Shown here: in pieces, positions 18,820-27,620 of the stretch
How the letters are laid out: each line of letters opens with the position of its first letter
How positions within the stretch are numbered: position 1 is the first letter of the stretch
NCBI GenBank assembly: GCA_012034865.1
Contig: JAAUOM010000008.1
Span: forward strand, 1-64,000
Direction: 5' to 3'
Length of the DNA: 64,000 bases
From: Acaryochloris sp. CRU_2_0
Lineage (GTDB): Bacteria > Cyanobacteriota > Cyanobacteriia > Thermosynechococcales > Thermosynechococcaceae
The notes under the pieces: generated by a model
What the model was told of the DNA's origin: nothing
The model's input: the letters and a program-made list of their open reading frames with translations, nothing else
Database searches by the model: none
Program-made: the position numbers and the translations under genes

Positions 18820-20226
18820 TTAGGGCGTTGCCGATATTTCAGATCGGCTAGGACTCTGATGCTTGTCGGAAACCGGCTTAGACTTGCGGCCTTTCCCAGA
18901 CTTCTTAGAGGACCAATCATCTAGGTTGGCAGTGATCGGAGGGTAGCGGTCAAAGGCCATTTGCAGGGCTGCTGCTGCAATCGTCTGGGTATCGTATTCC
19001 TCACCCAGTTGAGACACCGTTGGCAAAAAGGAGGCTAAACGCTCACCCATCAGCACACTGTGCAATTCCTCCGTGAGTTTCTCCAAGCGCCGACCTTCAA
19101 TGGCAGAACGGCTGGGGGTTGGTAAGGTGGGAATTTCTTGGCGAATATGTTGTTCAATTTCGTGTAATTTCCACCGATCTAAAGCATGAACTAAGGAAAT
19201 AGCTGTCCCTTCATTACCTGCTCGTCCGGTACGACCAATCCGGTGCACATAGCTTTCGACACTATCAGGTGGTTCGTAGTTAATCACATGACTAAGATCA
19301 TCCACATGCAGTCCGCGCGCAGCGATATCAGTGGCCACAACCCAACGGATCCGGCGCTGACGGAGCCGCTCAAGCAGCCGTTCTCGCTGGCTTTGGCTGA
19401 GATCGCCATGGTACTCATCAGCACTATAACCAGCACTTTGCAACTGTTGGGTAAGATCCGCCGCTTCCCGACGAGTTCTCACAAAAATTAGCGCAGATTC
19501 AGGATCTTCTAATTCTAGAATTGCCTGGAGGACCGTTGAGCGAGCCCAAATTCGAGGAACCCGGTAAGCAATCTGATTAATTCGGGTGGGGGCAGCTTTA
19601 GGCAGCTCGACAGTGACCGTGACGGGATCATGCAAAAATTGTTTGGACAGCTTGTAAATTTCTGGAGCCATGGTAGCAGAGAAAAATGCCATATGGCGCT
19701 GACTGGGAACTTGAGCGAGAATCTTTCTGACATCGGGGATAAATCCCATATTCAGCATTTCATCGGCTTCATCAAGGACAAACCAACTGAGCTGGTTCAA
19801 GCGGATCTCACCGCGACTGAGCAAATCTAAAACCCGACCAGGGGTACCCACAATGATTTGCACACCTCGGCGCAGTTGGAAAATTTGCCGATCGATGGAT
19901 TGGCCACCATAAATGGCAACGACCCGTAAAGCCGGATCGGCTTTGAATTGGTAAATGGCCTCACTCACCTGAACTGCTAGCTCACGGGTAGGTGTCAAAA
20001 TGAGAGCCTGGGGAACTTTAGAATTGGCATCAAGCTGCTCAAGAATAGGCAAAGAGAAGGCTGCTGTTTTTCCGGTTCCCGTTTGAGCTTGGCCAATGAT
20101 GTCTCGACCCGTCAATAGATGAGGAATTGCCTCAGCTTGAATGCGTGTAGGCGTACTAAAACCAAGGGCTTCTAAACAATCAACACGAGTTTGTGAAAGA
20201 CCAAGTTGACTAAACGAAAGGGTCAT
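18820..20226 (-). CDS. crhR: DEAD-box RNA helicase, CrhR type
   Basis: A 468-residue DEAD-box helicase. Motif I AQTGTGKT is at 47-54, PTRELAVQV follows as Ia, motif II is DEAD in VLDEADEML near 153, motif III SAT in FFSATMAP, and motif VI HRIGRTGRAG. The C-terminus carries the segment MGERLASFLP then AAAALQMAFD seen in cyanobacterial CrhR, plus a short Lys/Ser-rich tail. CrhR is the cold- and redox-induced helicase that remodels RNA duplexes. The family assignment is firm; orthology to crhR rather than another deaD-type gene is likely. About 320 bp without a gene lies upstream, fitting a regulated leader. Confidence 0.88.
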   Translation of the reverse strand: MTLSFSQLGLSQTRVDCLEALGFSTPTRIQAEAIPHLLTGRDIIGQAQTGTGKTAAFSLPILEQLDANSKVPQALILTPTRELAVQVSEAIYQFKADPALRVVAIYGGQSIDRQIFQLRRGVQIIVGTPGRVLDLLSRGEIRLNQLSWFVLDEADEMLNMGFIPDVRKILAQVPSQRHMAFFSATMAPEIYKLSKQFLHDPVTVTVELPKAAPTRINQIAYRVPRIWARSTVLQAILELEDPESALIFVRTRREAADLTQQLQSAGYSADEYHGDLSQSQRERLLERLRQRRIRWVVATDIAARGLHVDDLSHVINYEPPDSVESYVHRIGRTGRAGNEGTAISLVHALDRWKLHEIEQHIRQEIPTLPTPSRSAIEGRRLEKLTEELHSVLMGERLASFLPTVSQLGEEYDTQTIAAAALQMAFDRYPPITANLDDWSSKKSGKGRKSKPVSDKHQSPSRSEISATP

Positions 20227-20548
20227 GAACTCTCCTAGAGGGTTTTGGATGGGGTACTGCCGCTCGTACAGAAGAACATCTGCCGAGCAATCACCGCAGC
20301 ATCTGAATCATGACTATCAGTGTCTGCTCGTCACAGGATAAAGTTAAACAGTCTAATACCACTCAAAAGGGAGTGGCTCAAGAGGGCAGCACAGAACCAA
20401 CGGGTATAGGGTTGGCCAGAATGAACAGGATTATGGTCACTCTATTGTTTCTATTCTGCAACAAAGTGTTACAAATTGCACTATAAATCAAGTAATTATG
20501 AAATTTTGGTGGGTTTTAGCAACGGGTGCAGGGAGGGCTTTGATCAGG
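20227..20548. promoter_or_regulatory. Region between rimO and the helicase, with a small hairpin
   Basis: No gene is seen in these 322 bp. It must contain the helicase promoter and leader on the minus strand. A perfect 6-bp inverted repeat CCACTC/GAGTGG with a 6-nt loop lies at 20359-20376. Cold-regulated helicase genes often have long structured leaders, but no cold-shock box could be recognised. Confidence 0.35.
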
Positions 20549-21913
20549 CTAAACTCTGGGATTCAGATAAGGTGTGGGTGGGACGAGATGACCGTACAAA
20601 TCATAGGCATCGGCATCAGTAATTTGCACTGCTGCTATTAAACCCAAGCAGGCAGAAGTGGCAAAGGAGTGATCGGGGTGGGGATGAATGTAGACTAAGC
20701 CATCGACATCAGCAGAAAAGCGGGCTGAACGGCCAATAAACTGGCCTGAACTGGGATGTTCTTGTTCAATCAAAACCGGAAAACCTTGCCAATTTGGCGT
20801 TGATGATGTCGCCAGGAGATGGGTTGTTGCAGAGCCATTAAGCGATCGCGGCGAGCATCCATGATCGCCTGGGGCAGGGGGTGGGGTAAATCGTAGGCGG
20901 GGGTTCCTTCCTCAGCAGAAAAGGTGAACACACCCACATGATCAAATTCATGGCATTGGACAAAGTCACAGAGGTGCTGAAACTGATCCTCGGTTTCGCC
21001 TGGGAAACCCACAATAAAGGTGGTTCGCAGAATGGCTTCTGGTAGGGCTGTTTTCAGGGTTTCAATGATCTGATCGTTCACATGTCCTTGCCAGGGTCGA
21101 TGCATGGCGCGCAGGACTTCAGGGTGAGAATGCTGCAAGGGTAAATCTAGGTAAGGCAGGACATTTTTCGTTTCTTGGATAGCGGCGATCACGGCTGGTG
21201 TTAAGCCGGTGGGATAGGCATAGTGCATGCGAATCCAGGGGACATCGACTTGACCCAATGCCCGTAAGAGTTCGGCAAGCATAGGTTGGCCATAGAGATC
21301 TAAGCCGTAGTTGGTAGTAATTTGGGAAATTAAGATCAGCTCTTGTACCCCTTCATCGGCTAGCTGTTTGGCTTCAGTGACGATGGATTCAATGGAGCGC
21401 GATCGCTGCTTACCCCGCAGATGGGGAATAATGCAAAAGGCACACCCATAATCACACCCTTCAGCAATCCGTACATAGGCCGTTCCTGCGGTGGTGGTTC
21501 GATACCGGGGCACGGTTTCATCGGCAATATAGGTAGGTTCTGGGGAAACCTCCTTGACCCGTTCCCCTGCCTCTGCCCGCTGGATGACATCTACAATTTT
21601 GTGATAGTCGCCTGTCCCGACTAGAGCAACCGCTTCAGGCAGCTCTTCCAGTAGTTCTTCTTGGAAATGTTGAGCCATGCAGCCTGTGATCACAATTTTT
21701 TATGGGCTTCTGCCAGTTCCACCAAGGTGCGAACGGATTCTTCTCGCGCAGCTTGGATAAAGCTACAGGTGTTAACAATAACATAATCTGCAAAGGATTC
21801 ATCCGTATCAACGGCATAACCCGCTTCCACAAGCAACCCCAACATATGTTCGGTATCAATGCGATTTTTTCACAGCCGAGATGGGCAACGGCAATGGAGA
21901 GCTGATTGACCAT
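20549..21913 (-). pseudogene. rimO: Ribosomal protein S12 methylthiotransferase RimO, three frameshifts
   Basis: Translation in three frames gives one nearly complete RimO of about 455 residues. It starts [16 protein letters not shown]. One base is missing in the A run after GCEK (near 21868); a second in the A run of AHKK (near 21696), before VITGCMAQ; and a third near 20772, before [12 protein letters not shown]. Between them the radical SAM site CDYGCAFC is intact and the C-terminal TRAM part ([17 protein letters not shown], then [11 protein letters not shown]) is conserved. RimO methylthiolates an Asp of ribosomal protein S12, whose gene rpsL is at 51989. High conservation right up to each break, and only single-base losses in runs, suggest sequencing error as much as decay. 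Confidence 0.88.
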
Positions 21914-21984
21914 TGATTCTACAAATCTTGGTATTTAGATGTAAAGAGTTCCTCAGCGATTCTATCTCAAGATCTTCAACGCAG

Positions 21985-22008
21985 GGTGGGTTGCGCTCTC
22001 AACCCACC
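21985..22008. repeat. Perfect inverted repeat GGTGGGTT/AACCCACC
   Basis: An 8-bp perfect stem with an 8-nt loop lies between rimO and the Nudix gene. Similar GGTGGGTT-type palindromes are scattered in many cyanobacterial genomes as small dispersed repeats. Here it may also act as a 3' hairpin for the upstream transcript; there is no T run. Confidence 0.5.
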
Positions 22009-22110
22009 GTAGGATCGGAGCTTATGGGTGATCTCACAGCCAACACTTAGGATCACCAGCAAGGGATCATCTTGAATGGAACTGACCTGGTACAACTGTG
22101 ATTCAGGAAC

Positions 22111-22566
22111 TTAGCGAATTACCAATTGTCCCTGAGAATAGTCTTGCAATTGCTGCAAATGATCATGACTTAGTTGCATTTGGGCAGCTTGATCCAGGGC
22201 AAAGGCTTGAGCTTCAGAAATTTCATTGAGATCATTAACCTGCATCTCTCCTTGAACGTTTACTTCAAACGTCAAACAAATCGAATGAATCCGTGGATCA
22301 CGATCTGCGGCTGAGTAAACACCTACCAATCGTCCCATTCCTCTGAGGGTTAATCCGGTTTCTTCATTGAGTTCCCGCACAATACTTTGCTGGATATTTT
22401 CTCCCCAATCCACCATACCACCCGGTAAACTCCAACAACCGTTATCTCTGCGTTTTACCAATACAATTTGCCCATCCTCACGAAGAGGAATCAAGCATAC
22501 CCCTAATAAAGGACGCCGAAAGAGCAAGCCCAAAGCAGTTTGAGCAACATAAGCAAAGCGTTTCAT
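22111..22566 (-). CDS. Nudix hydrolase
   Basis: A 151-residue Nudix protein from the ATG at 22566 (MKRFAYVAQ); an ATG at 22620 would add 18 residues. The Nudix box is complete: GGMVDWGE then RELNEETGL, supplying the Glu residues that bind Mg2+. VLVKRRDNGCWSLPGG precedes it. Such enzymes hydrolyse nucleoside diphosphates linked to another group; the substrate cannot be read. The N-terminal FRRPLLGVCLIPLREDG is the usual first strand. Confidence 0.85.
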   Translation of the reverse strand: MKRFAYVAQTALGLLFRRPLLGVCLIPLREDGQIVLVKRRDNGCWSLPGGMVDWGENIQQSIVRELNEETGLTLRGMGRLVGVYSAADRDPRIHSICLTFEVNVQGEMQVNDLNEISEAQAFALDQAAQMQLSHDHLQQLQDYSQGQLVIR

Positions 22567-22683
22567 AACCAATCGCTGTCCAATGGTACCTAGGGCGCAC
22601 AATGAATTGCCAATTACCATCTATAGCAATCCTAAATAAATCGTGAATTAAAATGACCTGACAAAAATTACACAGCAAAGGCT

Positions 22684-23190
22684 TTAATTTATAACTGACG
22701 TAGGACTGCTATAAGTTCCTTGTTGTCGCAGCAAATCCAGATCTTTAAGGACATCCATTGCATGATCGGCTGGTTTGACCTTGCGATATATCTTGGCAAT
22801 TTTCCCTTCGGGATCAATTAAAAAAGTATGTCGATAAATGCCTTCATACTCTTTTCCCATAAACTTTTTAAGGCCGAAGGCTTCGTAGATTTTTGCTACA
22901 GTTGTGTCTAGATCACACAGCAAGATAAAAGGCAAATTTTGTTTGTTAATAAATTTCTGATGAGATTTGGCATTATCCGCACTCACCCCCACAATAATCA
23001 CCTGATTCGTCTCATAGATCTGGTATTGATCCCGAAAACCACAGGCTTCTTTTGTGCAGCCCGGTGTATTGTCACGAGGATAAAAATATAAAACCACCCA
23101 TTGTCCTCGAAAGTCTCGAAGATCGATAGACTCTCCTTTTTCATTGGGCAAAGTGAATTCAGGCGCAAACTCGCCAATGACCAAGGCCAT
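22684..23190 (-). CDS. bcp: Thioredoxin-dependent peroxiredoxin, Bcp/PrxQ type
   Basis: A 168-residue peroxiredoxin Q. The peroxidatic Cys is residue 45 in NTPGCTKEAC and the resolving Cys is residue 50, giving the close Cys-x4-Cys pair that defines atypical two-Cys PrxQ. VVLYFYPRDNT and VGVSADNAKSHQKF follow the family pattern. It reduces hydrogen peroxide and organic peroxides using thioredoxin. The start MALVIGEFAPEF at 23190 is preferred over 23202. The C-terminal tail is about ten residues longer than usual and polar. Confidence 0.92.
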   Translation of the reverse strand: MALVIGEFAPEFTLPNEKGESIDLRDFRGQWVVLYFYPRDNTPGCTKEACGFRDQYQIYETNQVIIVGVSADNAKSHQKFINKQNLPFILLCDLDTTVAKIYEAFGLKKFMGKEYEGIYRHTFLIDPEGKIAKIYRKVKPADHAMDVLKDLDLLRQQGTYSSPTSVIN

Positions 23191-23497
23191 AATTTTTCTC
23201 AAAGATAAAGAAATTGAGTAGAGAGATGGTTACAGAAAAAATTTAACAAGCAATGGTGTTGAAACTGTGAAGATGTGTGTACTTCATGGTCAGTTTCATC
23301 AGACAGTTGAGCCATAGACTGTTCAGAATTATGCCCCAAAATGAATCGGATTTTCGTGTATGACATAGCAAGATAGTGCTACTTAGTAAAAGTACCCATC
23401 TAGATTGAAGATCATCTATCCCGAAGATCACAAATTGGATCCTATCCTTCCCTTGACAACGGTAGGATAGAGAGACCCGTCTTCTTGTAGTACAGTC

Positions 23498-23659
23498 ATG
23501 ACCTTCTTTCGACAAACCATTGCTCCTTTCTTGATTGTCTTGATCTTTATTGTGGCTTTGGTTGCCGTCAGCGCCAGAATTTTCTTGCCCAGCGATATGG
23601 CTCAACCCGCGCCAATCAAAGAGATGAGTGGTGTACCCTCACAGATTTTACCCAGCTAG
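23498..23659 (+). CDS. Small single-helix membrane protein, function unknown
   Basis: A 53-residue frame starting MTFFRQTIAPFLIVLIFIVA. It has a short basic N-terminus, one transmembrane helix at about 8-27, then RIFLPSDMAQPAP and a polar tail ending QILPS. Compact proteins of this shape (basic start, one helix, RIFLPSD-like motif) are, as far as I recall, conserved among cyanobacteria. It lies alone between bcp and a GNAT gene. No function can be assigned. Confidence 0.65.
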   Translation: MTFFRQTIAPFLIVLIFIVALVAVSARIFLPSDMAQPAPIKEMSGVPSQILPS

Positions 23660-23742
23660 TGAGCCAAGGTTATTAGTAATCATTGCCTGAGGTTGTGTAA
23701 CGAAGTGATGCTGATGGCGGTGTTTTTTGTGCGATCGCCTCT

Positions 23743-24279
23743 ATGCCGACTATCCAAAGCTGGATCGTGAATAGACTGTTTATCCCTGGATTTAGCACAC
23801 GCTTAGGTACAACATCGGAACAGTATTTGCTGCTGCGGTTTATGCAACGCACCTATACAGAACTGTATCCCGGCAATGACTATCACCATCTCCAAGGGAT
23901 TATTGATCAATATTGGTCCCCACAAACCCCTTATTGGTTAGTAGCGTCCCTCCAAAATCCTCAAGAGTTCATCGCTTGTTTATGGCTGGGAACAGCCGTG
24001 GATCAAACGACAGGAGATACCTATACCCATATTTTTATCCTTGTTGTAGCTCCTGAATATCGTCGGCAAGGATTAGGGACAGCGCTCCTACAGATGGCTG
24101 AAAGCTGGACTCACCAGCAAGGGCATCATCAAATTGGCCTACAAGTGTTTACCAATGCCCAACCTGCTTTGTCTTTGTATCAAAAGTTAGGCTACCAACC
24201 CAGATCGCTATTGTTAATGAAAGGCATGGCAAAGAACTCAGCTTCATATCCCATCCTATCGATTTCTCAAGAGTCATGA
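23743..24279 (+). CDS. GNAT-family N-acetyltransferase
   Basis: A 178-residue GNAT domain. The acetyl-CoA pyrophosphate loop is RRQGLGTALL, preceded by the strand IFILVVAPEY and followed by GLQVFTNAQPALSLYQKLGY, the usual motif B ending with YxKxGF-like residues. It transfers an acetyl group to an unknown amine. The gene converges on the nucleotidyltransferase gene, their ends overlapping by 6 bp. Confidence 0.87.
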   Translation: MPTIQSWIVNRLFIPGFSTRLGTTSEQYLLLRFMQRTYTELYPGNDYHHLQGIIDQYWSPQTPYWLVASLQNPQEFIACLWLGTAVDQTTGDTYTHIFILVVAPEYRRQGLGTALLQMAESWTHQQGHHQIGLQVFTNAQPALSLYQKLGYQPRSLLLMKGMAKNSASYPILSISQES

Positions 24280-25146
24280 TAGTCCGGCTTCAGTCATAGC
24301 TTGGACAAGCATATTAGTCAGTTCTAAGGTTTCTGCCTGCTGATCTAAATACTGAAAGTCAAGGGTTTGACCTTGCACTTTCAGTATGCCTAAGACATCT
24401 CGCCATTGTTTCTCCGATTGACTTTGTCCTCCCCAACGGAGTTTGCTTAAGATGATGTCTTCCGGTGAAGCCAGGTATAAGGTACCTCTGCCAGAAATTT
24501 CGATCGCTCGTCGTCGGTTAAATTGTGCGTGGTCGAAGTCGCTTATCCCCGCTAACATCAAGTCAGCACGAGCAATGGTTTCTTGATGGGTAATGCCTAG
24601 GGTTCGCAACTGTCCAGAACGGATCTCTTCAACCCCAGGTACATAGAATCCTTCGTGTTCTAGGCGTTGAACCATGGTATCAAGCTGGCTTAGAGAAAGT
24701 GCAATGACAATATCCAAATCGCGGGTCGTTCGGGGTTCTCCATAGGTAGCAGCGGCAACTCCCCCAGTAATGTAGTAAGGAATCTCAAGATCGGCCAAAA
24801 TGGCTTGGAGTTGAATCGCGAGTGAGATTGAGTCTTGAATCCAGGTCATTTCGCTTCCAGTCGGGATAAATTCGTGTGAATAGTCATCGTCCAGGAAGGC
24901 TTGGGAGATCGCTTGTGCCACAGCTATCTCTGAGAGGGATGGATGAGTTTGGCGCAATCCACAGATGCAAAGCTGTCTGGCTCCTCTGGTAAGAGCAGCA
25001 CTCATTTGCAGGCGATCACTATTGGTTCTCTGCCGCAAAAGAGCAAATTCATAGACATCGGTCTCAAGACTGGTGTCTAAGGCTTGGGGACGATATCCCG
25101 GTTTGACCACTGGTAAGTTTAACTGCTGTAAGGCTTGAGAATACAT
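24274..25146 (-). CDS. Fusion of a small helical domain to an AbiEii/MNT-type nucleotidyltransferase domain
   Basis: A 290-residue protein in two parts. Residues about 25-95 (LLRQRTNSDRLQMSAALTRG, CGLRQTHPSLSEIAVAQAI) resemble a short helical protein that elsewhere, from memory, is encoded just upstream of a nucleotidyltransferase gene. Residues about 105-270 form a polymerase-beta-like nucleotidyltransferase: YYITGGVAAATYGEPRTTRD then LDIVIA gives the GG and D-x-D active-site motif, and DLMLAG supplies the third acidic residue. LASPEDIILSKLRW is the usual C-terminal signature of the AbiEii-like group. Such enzymes often act in toxin-antitoxin or defence roles; here no partner gene lies beside it, perhaps because the partner is fused. 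Confidence 0.75.
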   Translation of the reverse strand: MYSQALQQLNLPVVKPGYRPQALDTSLETDVYEFALLRQRTNSDRLQMSAALTRGARQLCICGLRQTHPSLSEIAVAQAISQAFLDDDYSHEFIPTGSEMTWIQDSISLAIQLQAILADLEIPYYITGGVAAATYGEPRTTRDLDIVIALSLSQLDTMVQRLEHEGFYVPGVEEIRSGQLRTLGITHQETIARADLMLAGISDFDHAQFNRRRAIEISGRGTLYLASPEDIILSKLRWGGQSQSEKQWRDVLGILKVQGQTLDFQYLDQQAETLELTNMLVQAMTEAGLS

Positions 25147-25226
25147 TCACTTATTGACAATGAGAAAGGGGCTATTAGCCCTTACAAAAACTCCCAAATT
25201 CTTTTCCAGTATTGGTTTGAATTGAA

Positions 25227-25300
<74 letters not shown>

Positions 25301-25450
25301 CCATTAAGTCCTAGTCAGACCTATTTTACTGTCAGCCTAGCATGATGTTCATCAATCTACCGTCCTTATCAATCCTTTGTATTTTGTTATCTGACAGGTG
25401 ACAACTATGGGCAGATTATATATAATCACGACTGTGTGAGGAGCGAACTA

Positions 25451-25497
25451 AAAAAGGGCATCAAGACGAAACACGGCCAGTCGTTGATGCCCTTTTC
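25451..25497. terminator. Strong bidirectional terminator
   Basis: A perfect 13-bp inverted repeat, AAAAGGGCATCAA (25452-25464) with TTGATGCCCTTTT (25484-25496), encloses a 19-nt loop. The A run before and T run after make it a terminator in both directions. It separates the tRNA-Pro side from the SRP RNA gene. Confidence 0.8.
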
Positions 25498-25545
25498 TAG
25501 TATTTAGTTGGGCTAATCCGAAGGAACAATGCTAGACTGAGTCTA

Positions 25546-25645
25546 GGCTCGGACCCATGCGATCGCAACGCCTAAATCTTGTCAGAACCGGAAGGTAGCA
25601 GCAATACGGGATGCTTGTGATAGGCGTGGACTCCGGGTCGCTTTT
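25546..25645 (+). ncRNA. ffs: Signal recognition particle RNA (4.5S type)
   Basis: The conserved SRP domain IV core is clear: TGTCAGAACCGGAAGGTAGC followed by AGCAATACGGGATGC. Flanking strands pair to form the long hairpin (GACCC with GGGTC; ACGCCT with AGGCGT). The T run CTTTTG at the 3' end fits termination. It binds Ffh and targets ribosomes making membrane proteins. The ends are approximate. An 8-bp HIP1 site (25559-25566) lies inside the 5' arm. Confidence 0.9.
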
Positions 25646-25750
25646 GTATAGAGATACATTAGGGTGTAAAGCCAGACATCAACCTTGCCCGCTTCTACTA
25701 CAAACCCCTAATCACTTCCCAACCAGCTTTGGATATCAAAAGCCCGAGTC

Positions 25751-26113
25751 ATGAACGATCTTCCTGATTTTTTCAAAAAAGCCTTTTACCTTGGGCTTGG
25801 TGTCGCCTCCTATGCAGGGGAGCAAGCTGGCAACACAGTGGTTGAACTGCAAGAGCGAGCCCAACAACTCGCCAATGAAATGATCCGCCGTGGTGAAATA
25901 AGTACTGAAGAAGCCAATCAGTGGCTCAAGCAATTTAACCCTAAACCCACGCCCGTCTCTGTAGAAGAAGTCCCTTACCCTGACCATCCCCAGACCATTG
26001 AGCTGATCTCAGGGGATGAAGAGGATACCCCTTCTACAGATGAAGATCTTCATACACAGGTTGCTGAGCTAGAGAAAGAGCTACGCCGTTTACAGGATGA
26101 AGAGATCGGTTAA
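25751..26113 (+). CDS. Phasin-like small helical protein
   Basis: A 120-residue protein. The N-terminal 60 residues are amphipathic helix (FFKKAFYLGLGVASYAGEQA, then RAQQLANEMIRRGEISTEEA), like phasin-family polyhydroxyalkanoate regulators. A Pro-rich linker and an acidic coiled-coil segment (LHTQVAELEKELRRLQDEE) follow. It is a distant paralogue of the 107-residue protein at 58319-58642, sharing the same helix-then-coiled-coil layout. It begins about 105 bp after the SRP RNA. Whether it coats granules or is a general scaffold is unknown. Confidence 0.7.
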   Translation: MNDLPDFFKKAFYLGLGVASYAGEQAGNTVVELQERAQQLANEMIRRGEISTEEANQWLKQFNPKPTPVSVEEVPYPDHPQTIELISGDEEDTPSTDEDLHTQVAELEKELRRLQDEEIG

Positions 26114-26161
26114 CACTCAAACCTAACAGCCATTAACGATTACCAAAAGACCTTATTAAGC

Positions 26162-26512
26162 ATGAATGGGTTGCCTAACGATATTCAGAAGATGTTGGCA
26201 CACGCTGCTGTGCAAACTGAACAATTTTTAGATGAAGTTACCGATGCCCTTGATCAAACTCTGATCGAGGTTGAACAAAGCCTAGACGATCTCCTCAGTC
26301 CTCTTGTCGCTGACTTATTGGCATTTGAGCATACCGTCGAAGAACTTGCTTATCCCCTCAGTCAAAGGATTAATCCATTATTAGATCAACAGCCAGCCTG
26401 TATAGGCTGTCACCATTACCATGGCAAAACCTATGGCGATAGCTTCTTAGTTTGTGCCATGCACCCCTATGGTTCATCAATGTCCTCTTGTCCAGATTGG
26501 GAATCCTGTTAG
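26162..26512 (+). CDS. Conserved Cys-motif protein, function unknown
   Basis: A 116-residue protein. The first 80 residues are acidic amphipathic helix (TEQFLDEVTDALDQTLIEVE). The C-terminus carries a compact Cys/His cluster: CIGCHHYHG, CAMHPYG and SCPDWESC, enough for a zinc or iron-sulfur site. Proteins ending in the pattern CxGCxxYHG, CxxHPYG, CPDWE are widespread in cyanobacteria without a known role. It lies 48 bp after the phasin-like gene and is probably co-transcribed. Confidence 0.7.
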   Translation: MNGLPNDIQKMLAHAAVQTEQFLDEVTDALDQTLIEVEQSLDDLLSPLVADLLAFEHTVEELAYPLSQRINPLLDQQPACIGCHHYHGKTYGDSFLVCAMHPYGSSMSSCPDWESC

Positions 26513-27075
<563 letters not shown>

Positions 27076-27130
27076 CATCTTTGCTATCATCATCAGTCTT
27101 GAGTCATTTTTGCTGTGTTGCATTTGAGAA

Positions 27131-27159
27131 AAGAGGGAGCTAATGCTTCCTCTTTTTTT
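27131..27159 (+). terminator. Rho-independent terminator after psaC
   Basis: AAGAGGGAGC (27131-27140) pairs with GCTTCCTCTT over a TAAT loop, one G-T pair included, and is followed directly by a T run to 27159. It lies about 55 bp past the psaC stop. Confidence 0.85.
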
Positions 27160-27198
27160 AGAGACATTGGATGTCGTCATTTTTCCCTGGCAAGAGTT

Positions 27199-27417
27199 AT
27201 GGGTCAATCAATCATCATCTGGGTTAATGAACAACTGGATCCTACTGGTTTACTCTACGCCTGTATTGCCTGCTGCGATCAACAACAGGCTCAAGCTTGT
27301 CACGAGTCTTTTGAACAAAATTTGACGAACCATCAAAAGGCAGCAGGATGGGTAGCACGACTGAGAACCGTAGAATCCTGGGATGATGTGCCTGCCTCTG
27401 CCTTGAAACTCAGTTAG
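27199..27417 (+). CDS. Conserved hypothetical protein, 72 residues
   Basis: From the ATG at 27199 the protein begins MGQSIIIWVNEQLDPTGLLY and contains ACIACCDQQQAQAC, then WVARLRTVESWDDVPASAL. Three Cys residues cluster in CIACC and QAC. A longer frame from 27115 crosses the psaC terminator and has odd composition, so it is rejected. A strong ribosome site is not obvious (AAGAG before the ATG). The function is unknown; I believe similar small proteins occur in other cyanobacteria. Confidence 0.6.
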   Translation: MGQSIIIWVNEQLDPTGLLYACIACCDQQQAQACHESFEQNLTNHQKAAGWVARLRTVESWDDVPASALKLS

Positions 27418-27620
27418 TGTAGTTGTGATGACAGATAATACTTTTAATTCGTAAAGCTTTGCTGTTAAATTATTAGCCTAACTGGGTTCTACTGAATCAT
27501 AACCACAACTTTAAAACACTGCCAACCATCATATAGTTCTCTGTACTAATAGCGGAGAGCTAGCCGCCTAATCTAGGCTGAGATTACAATAGTAAAGTTT
27601 CTTGTAGAAAAAACAGGTTG

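Noticed and set aside
27115-27198. Upstream extension of the small gene after psaC
   Set aside because: The extension would cross the psaC terminator hairpin, and the ATG at 27199 starts the protein-like part.
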